64,000 nt of DNA. It comes from Luteipulveratus mongoliensis (GTDB lineage: Bacteria; Actinomycetota; Actinomycetes; Actinomycetales; Dermatophilaceae). Below the pieces are notes generated by a model. It was not told the DNA's origin, did no database searches, and saw only the letters and a list, made by a program, of their open reading frames with translations. The DNA is taken from NCBI RefSeq assembly GCF_001190945.1, contig NZ_CP011112.1, forward strand, positions 620,001 to 684,000. The letters run 5' to 3'. Both the position numbers and the translations under genes were made by a program. The stretch's first letter is position 1. Each line of letters opens with the position of its first letter. This document shows positions 57,548-64,000 of this stretch, piece by piece.

Positions 57548-60500
57548 ATGATCACTAATAATCACAAGAGGCGAGGCGCTGCGACTCTGTGCGCAGCCGC
57601 CGGCCTGGTCCTTCCCCTGGCACTGGCGTCCGGATCTTCAGCCGAGGCGCTGGGTGGACAGGCCGCCGCTGACGGCGCGACCACGCTGCCCAACCTGACG
57701 GCGGCGACCCAGGTCGACGCCCACACCGTCACGTTCACCGCGGGTGCCGCCAAGCTGCGGATCACCGCGATCACGGGCAAGACGCTGCATGTCGAGATGG
57801 CGCCGGACGGCACGTTCACCAACCCCGACGATGCGCCTTCCGACCCGAGCAAGCCGTCGGCCACCATGCTCCAGAAGCCCGCGACCCCGTCCGGTGCACT
57901 CAAGCTGAAGGACGAGGGTTCTGCGTACCGGCTCTCGACGCCCGACGCGTCACTCACGATCACGAAGGCCGACCCCAAGCTCACCCTGACGAGAGCGGAC
58001 GGCACTGTGCTGTTCCGCGAGGCGTCGCCGCTGACCTGGTCCGATCAGGGCACGACGCAGACGCTGGCAGGCAAGCCGGGCGAGCAGTTCTATGGCGCAG
58101 GTGAGCAGAACGGCAGCTACACGCTGACCGGCAAGAAGGTCAACGTTGCGAACTCGTTCAACTGGAACGAAGGCGGCTACAACAACTCGCAGCCCTACTA
58201 CGTGTCGACGGCCGGCTACGGCGTCTTCCGCCACACCTTCGCGCCCGGCGCCTACACGTTCGGCTCAGCCACGGACTCCGCCGCGCCAGTCACGACCACC
58301 GAGAACGAGCAGCGGTACGACGCCTACTACTTCGTGGGCGACCTCAAGTCCGTGATCGGCCAGTACACCGACCTCGTCGGCAAGCCGTTCATGCCGCCGA
58401 TCTACGGTCTCGAGCTCGGCGACTCCGACTGCTACCTGCACAACGCCAACCGCGGCGAGCGACACACGTTGGACTCGCTGAAGGTCGCGCAGGGCTACGT
58501 CGACAACGGCATGCCCAACGGCTGGATGCTTGTCAACGACGGCTATGGCTGTGGCTACGAGAAGCTCCCCGAGACCGGCGCCGGCCTGCAGAAGACCAAC
58601 ATGCAGATGGGCCTGTGGACCGAGAGTGACCTGACCAAGCAGGAGGACGAGGTCAAGGCCGGCGTCCGCGTCCGCAAGCTCGACGTCGCCTGGGTCGGCC
58701 CGGGCTATCGCTTCTCTCTCGACGGCTGCGAGACGGCGTACTCGGGCATCGAGAAGTACTCGGACGCAAGGGGATTCGTCTACCAGCCCAACTCGTGGGC
58801 GGGCGCCCAGCGGTGCTCCGTGCTCTGGTCGGGTGACCAGAGTGGCAGCTGGGACTACATCCGCTGGCAGATCCCGACGTACGCCTCATCGACCATGTCG
58901 GGCATCGCCTACAACACCGGCGACGTCGACGGCATCTTCGGCGGCTCGCCCAAGACGTACGCCCGTGACCTGCAGTGGAAGTCGATGCTGCCGACCACGA
59001 TGACGATGGACGGCTGGGCGCCGAGCGACAAGCAGCCCTACCGCTACGGCGACGACATCAACGCGATCAACAAGAAGTACCTCCTGCTCAAGGAGCGGCT
59101 GCTGCCCTACTCCTACAGCTACAGCGCGCAAGCACATCAGAACGGCGTCGGCCAGGTCCGCCCGCTCTACCTGCAGTACCCGAATGATCCTGCGGCACAG
59201 ACGAACTCGGCGAAGTACGAGTTCATGTCGGGCGACGACTTCCTCGTCGCGCCGGTCTACTCCGACACCTCCGTCCGCAACGGCATCTACCTCCCCAAGG
59301 GGACCTGGGTCGACTACTGGAGCGGCAAGACGTACACCGGTCCGACGACGATCAACGGCTACAACGCACCGCTCGACAAGCTGCCGATGTTCGTCCGTGG
59401 CGGCGCTGTTGTGCCGATGTGGTCCGAGGGCACGACGTCGTGGAAGACGCGCGACAAGGGCCGCCTCTCGGTCGACGTGTTCCCGCAGGGGACCAGCTCG
59501 TTCGACCTCTACGAGGACGATGGCGTCACGCGCAAGCACGCAGCCGGGCAGTCCTCAACGCAGAAGCTGTCCGTACGCGCACCGCAGGCCGGCGTCGGCA
59601 CCGTCCAGGTGACGGTCGGAGCGATCAAGGGCACGTACGACGGCCAGGCAGCCTCCCGTGGCTACGACCTCACCGTGCACTCGCCGAAGAAGCCGGCGGT
59701 CGTGAAGGTCGGGGCGCAGGACCTCAAGCAGGTGGCTGACGCGGCGGCGCTCGCCAAGGCGCCGTCGGGTTGGTACTACGACGCGGCCAAGGGCATCGCG
59801 CACGTGAAAACGACTGCGGTTGCTCGCAGCTCGTCCGCGACCGTGTCGCTGGTCGGTGCCTCTGCTGTGGTCGGGAGCCATGACGACTCGGCTGCTGCGG
59901 TGTCGATCAAGACGCCCGCAATGAGCGCACCGGGGAGCACGGCGACCGTGCCGGTCACCGTGCGGAACGACGCGACGGTGCCGCTCAACGACATGACGGT
60001 CAAGGTCGCCTCGGACACGGACGGCATCACGGCCTCGCCCGCGACCATCACGATTCCCGGCGGGCTGCAGCCCGGCGCGTCGAAGACCGTGAACACGAAG
60101 GTCAGCGTGTCCGACACCGCGAAGCCCGGCTCGGCCACGCTCACCGCGACGTTCGCCTACTCCGCTCGGAGCCGGAGCTACAGCAGCTCCTTCTCCGGGG
60201 AGACGGTGGTCCCGTACGCCACGCTCGCGAAGGCGTACGACAACGTCGGTGTCACGGACGCGAAGACCTACGCCCAGGGTGATCTCGACGGCGGCAAGGA
60301 CAGCCTGTACGGCGAGGGGCTGGCGGCCGCCGGCATCAAGCCTGGTGCGACGGTCACGTCCAACGGGCTGAGCTACACGTGGCCCGGGTCGGCGTACGGC
60401 ACGGCGGACAACGCCAAGGCAGCCACGCAGACGATCGCCGTGAAGGGCCGCGGCAAGGCCCTCGGTCTGCTCGGCACGGCCACGGCGGGCGGCGGCGCCG

Positions 60501-60781
60501 GCGGACAGGTCACCGTGACCTACTCCGACGGCACGACCAGCACCGGCACCACGGGCTTCCCGAACTGGCTGCAGAACACGACCAACACCTACAACGCCAC
60601 CACGGTGACGTCGGTGAAGGGCCGCTACACGCCCACGGGTTACGGCAACGGTGAGTACGACTACCGCGTGTACTCCAACACCGTCGCCCTCGACCCGGCC
60701 AAGGACGTCGTCGCGGTCACGTTGCCCGGCAACGCGTCGCTGCACGTCTTCGCCCTCAGCGTCGGGACTCCCGCCGGCTGA
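57548..60781 (+). CDS. Secreted GH31 alpha-glucosidase-type enzyme with NEW3-like domain
   Basis: This 1,077-residue secreted protein has a signal peptide at 1-33 (HKRRGAATLCAAAGLVLPLA). The GH31 N-terminal beta domain and catalytic barrel (about 45-640) carry the probable nucleophile Asp379 (KLDVAW) and acid Asp430 (WSGDQSGSW). A GH31 C-terminal domain follows (SSFDLYEDDGVTRKH), then a NEW3-type beta sandwich (about 795-890) and a terminal carbohydrate-binding-like domain (VTDAKTYAQGDLDGGKDSLY). AAAGG lies 6 bases before the ATG. It hydrolyses alpha-glycosides; linkage preference is not predictable here. A perfect hairpin follows. Confidence 0.9.
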   Translation: MITNNHKRRGAATLCAAAGLVLPLALASGSSAEALGGQAAADGATTLPNLTAATQVDAHTVTFTAGAAKLRITAITGKTLHVEMAPDGTFTNPDDAPSDPSKPSATMLQKPATPSGALKLKDEGSAYRLSTPDASLTITKADPKLTLTRADGTVLFREASPLTWSDQGTTQTLAGKPGEQFYGAGEQNGSYTLTGKKVNVANSFNWNEGGYNNSQPYYVSTAGYGVFRHTFAPGAYTFGSATDSAAPVTTTENEQRYDAYYFVGDLKSVIGQYTDLVGKPFMPPIYGLELGDSDCYLHNANRGERHTLDSLKVAQGYVDNGMPNGWMLVNDGYGCGYEKLPETGAGLQKTNMQMGLWTESDLTKQEDEVKAGVRVRKLDVAWVGPGYRFSLDGCETAYSGIEKYSDARGFVYQPNSWAGAQRCSVLWSGDQSGSWDYIRWQIPTYASSTMSGIAYNTGDVDGIFGGSPKTYARDLQWKSMLPTTMTMDGWAPSDKQPYRYGDDINAINKKYLLLKERLLPYSYSYSAQAHQNGVGQVRPLYLQYPNDPAAQTNSAKYEFMSGDDFLVAPVYSDTSVRNGIYLPKGTWVDYWSGKTYTGPTTINGYNAPLDKLPMFVRGGAVVPMWSEGTTSWKTRDKGRLSVDVFPQGTSSFDLYEDDGVTRKHAAGQSSTQKLSVRAPQAGVGTVQVTVGAIKGTYDGQAASRGYDLTVHSPKKPAVVKVGAQDLKQVADAAALAKAPSGWYYDAAKGIAHVKTTAVARSSSATVSLVGASAVVGSHDDSAAAVSIKTPAMSAPGSTATVPVTVRNDATVPLNDMTVKVASDTDGITASPATITIPGGLQPGASKTVNTKVSVSDTAKPGSATLTATFAYSARSRSYSSSFSGETVVPYATLAKAYDNVGVTDAKTYAQGDLDGGKDSLYGEGLAAAGIKPGATVTSNGLSYTWPGSAYGTADNAKAATQTIAVKGRGKALGLLGTATAGGGAGGQVTVTYSDGTTSTGTTGFPNWLQNTTNTYNATTVTSVKGRYTPTGYGNGEYDYRVYSNTVALDPAKDVVAVTLPGNASLHVFALSVGTPAG

Positions 60782-60790
60782 GCACCAAGC

Positions 60791-60839
60791 CGTGAGGGCA
60801 CGAGCGACAGGCCGCCACCTATGCGCCCGTGCCCTCACG
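60791..60839 (+). terminator. 12-bp hairpin after the GH31 gene
   Basis: CGTGAGGGCACG and CGTGCCCTCACG pair perfectly, loop 25 bases, starting 10 bases after the stop; only a short TT follows. Confidence 0.6.
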
Positions 60840-60857
60840 TTCCACCCTGCCCATTCG

Positions 60858-60963
60858 TTGGTCGAGTAGCCGGAGCGCCAGCGGAGGCGTATCGAGACCA
60901 GGTGCCCGCGCGCACCTGGTCTCGATACGTCTCGCCCCTTGGGGCTCGCCTACTCGACCGGCG
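60858..60963. repeat. Dispersed inverted-repeat element, copy E (minimal full form)
   Basis: One left arm (TTGGTCGAGTAGCCGGAGCG to TATCGAGACC) and one right arm (GGTCTCGATACGTCTCGCC to CTACTCGACC) enclose the centre CAGGTGC-CCGCGC-GCACCTG, which is itself palindromic. This is the cleanest copy of the element. Its right end supplies the stop codon of the crotonase gene. Confidence 0.85.
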
Positions 60964-61618
60964 TGAGGGCCCCGGTCAGGGCGGCGACGACGGGGGCGTA
61001 CATCTCGGCCTTGATGGCACCGAGGTTGTCGCCCGCCAGCTGCTGGTGACCGGCCGCCAGCCCGAGCGCGGCCGGCAGGACATCGTCCTCGTCGACGGCG
61101 TAGTCGACGATCCCGGCCGCAGCGGCGTCAGCGCCGCCGTACCGCTGACCGGTGACCATTGCCCGGTGCGCCGTCTGCGGCGTGAGCCGTGAACGGATGA
61201 GCGCGGACATGCCTGGGGTGAACGGCATTCGGAGACTGGCCTCGGGCAGGCACCAGAACCCGCGGTCGGACCGCATCACCCGGATGTCATGCGCCAACGA
61301 GAGCATCGCGCCGGCCGCGTACGTGTGCCCCTGGCATGCCGCGACGGTCACAAAGGGGAGCGTGAGGAACCGCTCGAACAGCGCGTGCACCCGCTCGAGA
61401 TAACGGTCGTACTCATCCAGGTGCTGACCCAGCCAGGCCAGATCGAGCCCGTTCGAGAAGTACTTGCCCGTCGCGCAGGTCACCAGAGCACGCTCGCCCT
61501 CGGTGTGCTCGACCACGTCCAGGTACGTCTCGACCTGGCTCAGCCACTTCGGGCTGAACCTGTTCTCGTCGTCTCCGAGATCGAGGACGAACACCTCACC
61601 GTCCTGCCGCAGCGTCAC
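60950..61618 (-). CDS. Enoyl-CoA hydratase/isomerase (crotonase) family protein
   Basis: This 222-residue crotonase-fold protein has DDENRFSPKWLSQVE, the oxyanion-hole segments ALVTCATGKYFSNGLDLAWL and VAACQGHTYAAGAMLSLAHD, and a short C-terminal helix region. It resembles enoyl-CoA delta-isomerases of about 220-230 residues. The GTG start at 61618 has GAGGAG just upstream. The last residues TPVE and the TAG stop are read from the dispersed repeat at 60858-60963. It diverges from a TetR gene. Confidence 0.86.
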   Translation of the reverse strand: MTLRQDGEVFVLDLGDDENRFSPKWLSQVETYLDVVEHTEGERALVTCATGKYFSNGLDLAWLGQHLDEYDRYLERVHALFERFLTLPFVTVAACQGHTYAAGAMLSLAHDIRVMRSDRGFWCLPEASLRMPFTPGMSALIRSRLTPQTAHRAMVTGQRYGGADAAAAGIVDYAVDEDDVLPAALGLAAGHQQLAGDNLGAIKAEMYAPVVAALTGALTPVE

Positions 61619-61706
61619 CAGCTCCTCGCAGGCTCGCCGCCCGGCTGGGATCGCCAGGCTAGTTGTAGAGACCGTACTCCATAACTGTCGCAGGTACGTT
61701 GACCCC

Positions 61707-62303
61707 ATGGCGAGACCGACCAAGCACGACCCCCAGCAGCTCGTCGATGCGGCCGTTGCCCTGTTCGCCGCGAAGGGCCTGAGCGGGGTCACGATGACGG
61801 CGGTGGCCGAACGGGTCGGAGCGCCCAATGGCTCGATGTACCACCGGTTTCCGACTCGCGGCGCGTTGCTCGGCGCGATGTGGTTGCGGGCCGTGCGCTG
61901 CATGCACGAAGCCCTCCACGAGGCGGCCGGCGTCGACGTCGGCGAGGATCCGGTGGCCGCCGCCGGTGAGGCTGCTGCAGCCCTGGGCCGCTGGTGCCTC
62001 GACCACCCCGACATGGCGGCGGTGCTGTTCGCCGGCAGGGCAGCGTACGACCCCGACTCCTGGCCCACGGCCGAACGGGAGCAGGTCGATGCGGAGAACC
62101 GCGAGTTCGACGCGCACGCGGCCGCGCTGGTCAAGGCGCTCGTACGACTCGGCATCCCGCGCATGGTCGTCGACCTCGCGCTCATCGACCTCCCGTACGC
62201 CGCCGTGCGCCGCTACCTCGCAGACAGCACTCCCGTGCCCAAGGCCATGCCCGAGATCATTCGCGAAGCCGTCGTCGCGATCCTTCAGGATCACGTCCGC
62301 TGA
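61707..62303 (+). CDS. TetR family regulator
   Basis: This 198-residue TetR repressor has its helix-turn-helix in VTMTAVAERVGAPNGSMYHR, then FPTRGALLGAMWLRAV. The C-terminal ligand domain is of a common but uncharacterised type. TACGTT (61695-61700) lies 6 bases before the ATG (leaderless). It diverges from the crotonase gene over 88 bases and probably represses it, perhaps sensing an acyl-CoA. Confidence 0.9.
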   Translation: MARPTKHDPQQLVDAAVALFAAKGLSGVTMTAVAERVGAPNGSMYHRFPTRGALLGAMWLRAVRCMHEALHEAAGVDVGEDPVAAAGEAAAALGRWCLDHPDMAAVLFAGRAAYDPDSWPTAEREQVDAENREFDAHAAALVKALVRLGIPRMVVDLALIDLPYAAVRRYLADSTPVPKAMPEIIREAVVAILQDHVR

Positions 62304-62483
62304 TCCGCACTGATCGTCCCGCCATGTCTGAGGGTCTTTCGTCTGACGTTTCCTGGCTGGGCGGCCGAAGCGACGAGTCGGGGACTGCTTGCGTTCGCGC
62401 ACGATCGTGCCTGGGCGCACATCACTTCACTTCTTGACGGCGTAGATGGCGTCGCGTTTGTCGATGAGCCACCCACCCGCGAG
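62304..62483 (+). other. Gap with an open coding-like frame but no start codon
   Basis: The frame of the next gene stays open upstream to about 62310 and reads like protein (LLAFAHDRAWAHITSLL, then DGVDGVAFVDEPPTRE) yet has no ATG, GTG or TTG. In another frame an ATG at 62324 begins MSEGLSSDVSWLGG. Either the next gene starts at a CTG, or a one-base indel separates its true start from the rest. Confidence 0.4.
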
Positions 62484-62846
62484 ATGTACATCGGGACCAG
62501 GTATCGCGTCCGAGTCAAGAAGCATGACGGTGACGGCCAGGTTCGCTCGTATCCCACGCAGAGCGTGCTGCTGTTCCTCGAGCAGGCGCAAGACACTCTG
62601 GACGGACTCGAGGAGATCCGGCTGTTTGCTGGCTACCGCTGGGACGCTGACGTGTGGCAGATCGGGGCCCCCGTGATCTCCTTGCACGATGGCGAACAGG
62701 TCATTTGGGTACACGAGCTGCCAGAGGCTGATCAACTGGCGATCGCGAGCGCCGTACCGGTCACTCCGCACAGCGGCCCACAGCCGCCAGAAGTTGTCGT
62801 GAGCGAGAGGCTGAGTGCCAACCGCCCAGAGGAAGGGCAAGCGTGA
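62484..62846 (+). CDS. Uncharacterised partner of an XRE-ImmA protein
   Basis: This is a 120-residue protein if it starts at the ATG at 62484 (MYIGTRYRVRVKKHDGDGQV); it may be longer (see the gap before it). It is a mixed alpha/beta protein with no motif I recognise (FLEQAQDTLDGLEEIRLFAG, RWDADVWQIGAPVISLHDG). GTGA overlap with the XRE-ImmA gene shows tight coupling. Pairing with a COG2856-type protein makes a toxin or protease-substrate role possible, but this is a guess. Confidence 0.6.
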   Translation: MYIGTRYRVRVKKHDGDGQVRSYPTQSVLLFLEQAQDTLDGLEEIRLFAGYRWDADVWQIGAPVISLHDGEQVIWVHELPEADQLAIASAVPVTPHSGPQPPEVVVSERLSANRPEEGQA

Positions 62847-63883
62847 CCAGGATCGGTGAGGTCATCGCGACGGCGCGTCGTGCGCACGGGCTCACGCAAG
62901 AACAGCTCGCCAAGCTGGCAGGCGTGACGCAGGCTGCCTTGTCCCGTTACGAGAATGATCTGCGCGAGCCAGATGACGGCGTACTCGATCAGATCGCGCA
63001 TGCGCTCGGCGTGACCCCTTCCTTTCTCAGGCGTGCGGACCGTGTGCACGGCGGGATGGCCGTAGATGCTCACATGCGACGGAGAGCGACGGCGGCTCCG
63101 GGCGTGTGGCGGCGGCTGGAGGCTCAGCTGAACATGTATCGATGGCACGCCAGTCAGATGTTCGAAGAAGTGACGATCAATGCCTCGAGTCACGTACCGA
63201 CGATCGACGCCCTTGAGGCGTCGCCAGCGGATGCGGCGCGGTTGGTGCGCGCACAGTGGCGTATGCCGATCGGGCCGGTTCGACACCTTGTCGACTGGCT
63301 GGAGAGTGCCGGATGCGTGGTGTTCGTGGAGGACTTCGGTTCTCCGCGCGTCGATGGCCTGTCGCAGTGGATTGGTGATCATCCGGTGATCATCGTGAAC
63401 GCGGTGGTGCCGCCAGATCGTATGCGCCTGACCCTTGCTCACGAGCTTGGCCACCTGGTGATGCACACGGCAGTCACGATCGGCCAAGACCTCGAGGCGG
63501 AGGCCAACGCTTTCGCGGGTGAGTTCCTGATGCCGGCGGACGTCGTTCGACCCGCACTACGGAACTTGAGCGCGTCACGCCTACCAGCCCTCAAGCAGGA
63601 GTACGGCGTCTCGATGCAGGCACTGGTGGAGCGCGCCTTTCACCTTGGCCTCCTCGGACCAAAGGAGCGCACCAGGATCTACAAGGTGTTCAGTGCGCGC
63701 GGGTGGCGAGTGATCGAACCTGGGAGTGATGACATCCCGATCGAGCGGCCGGCCCTTGCTGAAGTGATCGGCAGCGCCCTTGCTGGCCGCGGCCTGACCG
63801 ACCGCGAGATTGCGGACTTGGCCGGCTTCGCATCCGCCGGGGAGAACGCGCTCTTTCGGCCGACGGGTCTTCGGGCAGTCTGA
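62843..63883 (+). CDS. XRE HTH plus ImmA/IrrE metallopeptidase (COG2856)
   Basis: This 346-residue protein has an N-terminal XRE helix-turn-helix (8-62: ARRAHGLTQEQLAKLAGVTQ), a helical linker, and an ImmA/IrrE zinc-peptidase domain with HELGH (200-204) in RLTLAHELGHLVMH and the third ligand in EAEANAFAGEFLMP. In ImmA and IrrE relatives, the peptidase cleaves a partner repressor after stress; in toxin-antitoxin variants the protein is the antitoxin. The GTG start overlaps the stop of the small upstream gene. Confidence 0.9.
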   Translation: MTRIGEVIATARRAHGLTQEQLAKLAGVTQAALSRYENDLREPDDGVLDQIAHALGVTPSFLRRADRVHGGMAVDAHMRRRATAAPGVWRRLEAQLNMYRWHASQMFEEVTINASSHVPTIDALEASPADAARLVRAQWRMPIGPVRHLVDWLESAGCVVFVEDFGSPRVDGLSQWIGDHPVIIVNAVVPPDRMRLTLAHELGHLVMHTAVTIGQDLEAEANAFAGEFLMPADVVRPALRNLSASRLPALKQEYGVSMQALVERAFHLGLLGPKERTRIYKVFSARGWRVIEPGSDDIPIERPALAEVIGSALAGRGLTDREIADLAGFASAGENALFRPTGLRAV

Positions 63884-63926
63884 AGCGCGCGTGATTCCAA
63901 CTCGGCGAGTAGTCCGGCTTGACCTC

Positions 63927-63936
63927 AAGTCGACTT
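63927..63936. promoter_or_regulatory. Palindrome AAGTCGACTT in a MerR-like promoter
   Basis: AAGTCGACTT lies directly downstream of a TTGACC (63919-63924), resembling MerR-type sites placed between -35 and -10. It precedes the partial gene at 63956. Confidence 0.35.
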
Positions 63937-63955
63937 CACATTGCACGGTGGCGAC

Positions 63956-64000
63956 ATGCTTCTGCGCACCGACACGTCACCGGTCAGGTCCGGGCCGTTC
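63956..64000 (+). CDS. Start of an unidentified gene, cut by window end
   Basis: Fifteen codons (MLLRTDTSPVRSGPF) are open to the edge. There is no clear ribosome site; the region just upstream looks like a promoter with a palindrome. The product cannot be inferred. Confidence 0.35.
   Translation, partial: MLLRTDTSPVRSGPF

Overview
The window is high-GC DNA with dense, short-spaced genes, many GTG starts and ATGA/GTGA stop-start overlaps. It carries actinobacterial hallmarks: DinB/DUF664 mycothiol-transferase-fold proteins, ECF41 and ECF42 sigma factors with their usual partners, a WYL regulator, and about fifteen genes whose -10 box sits 6-7 bases before the start codon, implying leaderless mRNA. 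The sequence suggests a chromosomal segment of a soil-type actinomycete. The frequent cgtacg words and the dispersed GGTCGAGTAG/CTACTCGACC repeat are reminiscent of Nocardioidaceae or Dermacoccaceae, but that placement is a guess. I saw no rRNA, tRNA, CRISPR array, transposase or prophage block.

Layout. 1-5 kb: start of a biotin-carboxylase gene, a fused ArsR-AHSA1 regulator, a MarR/FAD-monooxygenase pair and a methyltransferase. 5-10 kb: carboxylesterase, a HEPN/MNT toxin-antitoxin pair whose MNT antitoxin carries an HTH domain, a PfkB kinase, an SDR and a FusB-like FBP protein. 10-14 kb: a secreted GH92 mannosidase. 14-21 kb: small stress-type genes with four DinB-fold proteins. A WYL regulator and two divergent DinB promoters share a paired TCCGGAAGC direct repeat. 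20.5-24 kb: Baeyer-Villiger monooxygenase and a Tet(M)/OtrA-type ribosomal protection GTPase preceded by a small overlapping ORF. 24-29 kb: serine hydrolase, AlkX/YcaQ-like glycosylase, GlxA-type regulator, SGNH hydrolase and MFS. 29-33 kb: an ECF41 operon (MFS, hemerythrin, sigma) diverging from a DUF6069 membrane protein, with ECF41-like promoters facing both ways. 33-38 kb: two more MFS genes, a tandem peptidase E pair, arfB and a TetR. 38-40 kb: a short second threonyl-tRNA synthetase behind what looks like a complete ribosome-mediated attenuator with a leader peptide carrying three consecutive Thr codons. 40-45 kb: a GntR-controlled phosphonate uptake cluster (TIGR03364-like oxidase, phnD-phnC-phnE). 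45-51 kb: P-loop kinase, PhoD phosphatase, alanine dehydrogenase and a two-warhead cell-wall hydrolase without a signal peptide. 51-54 kb: an ECF42 operon (DinB, YciI/DGPF, sigma) with two matching promoters. 54-64 kb: TetR, Lnt-like nitrilase, PQQ sugar dehydrogenase, GH31 glucosidase, crotonase, TetR, and an XRE-ImmA metallopeptidase with a small uncharacterised partner.

How it fits together: most of the region is accessory metabolism and stress response built from small regulator-plus-target modules (ArsR-AHSA-DinB, MarR-monooxygenase, WYL-DinB, ECF41, ECF42, TetR-MFS, GntR-phn), each with a recognisable palindrome or promoter between its genes. Five copies of a dispersed inverted repeat lie in intergenic gaps; two of them provide the stop codon of the adjoining gene. 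The strongest new observations are the threonine attenuator of the short ThrRS, the shared WYL/DinB repeat, the ECF41 and ECF42 promoter pairs, and the HTH-fused MNT/HEPN pair.
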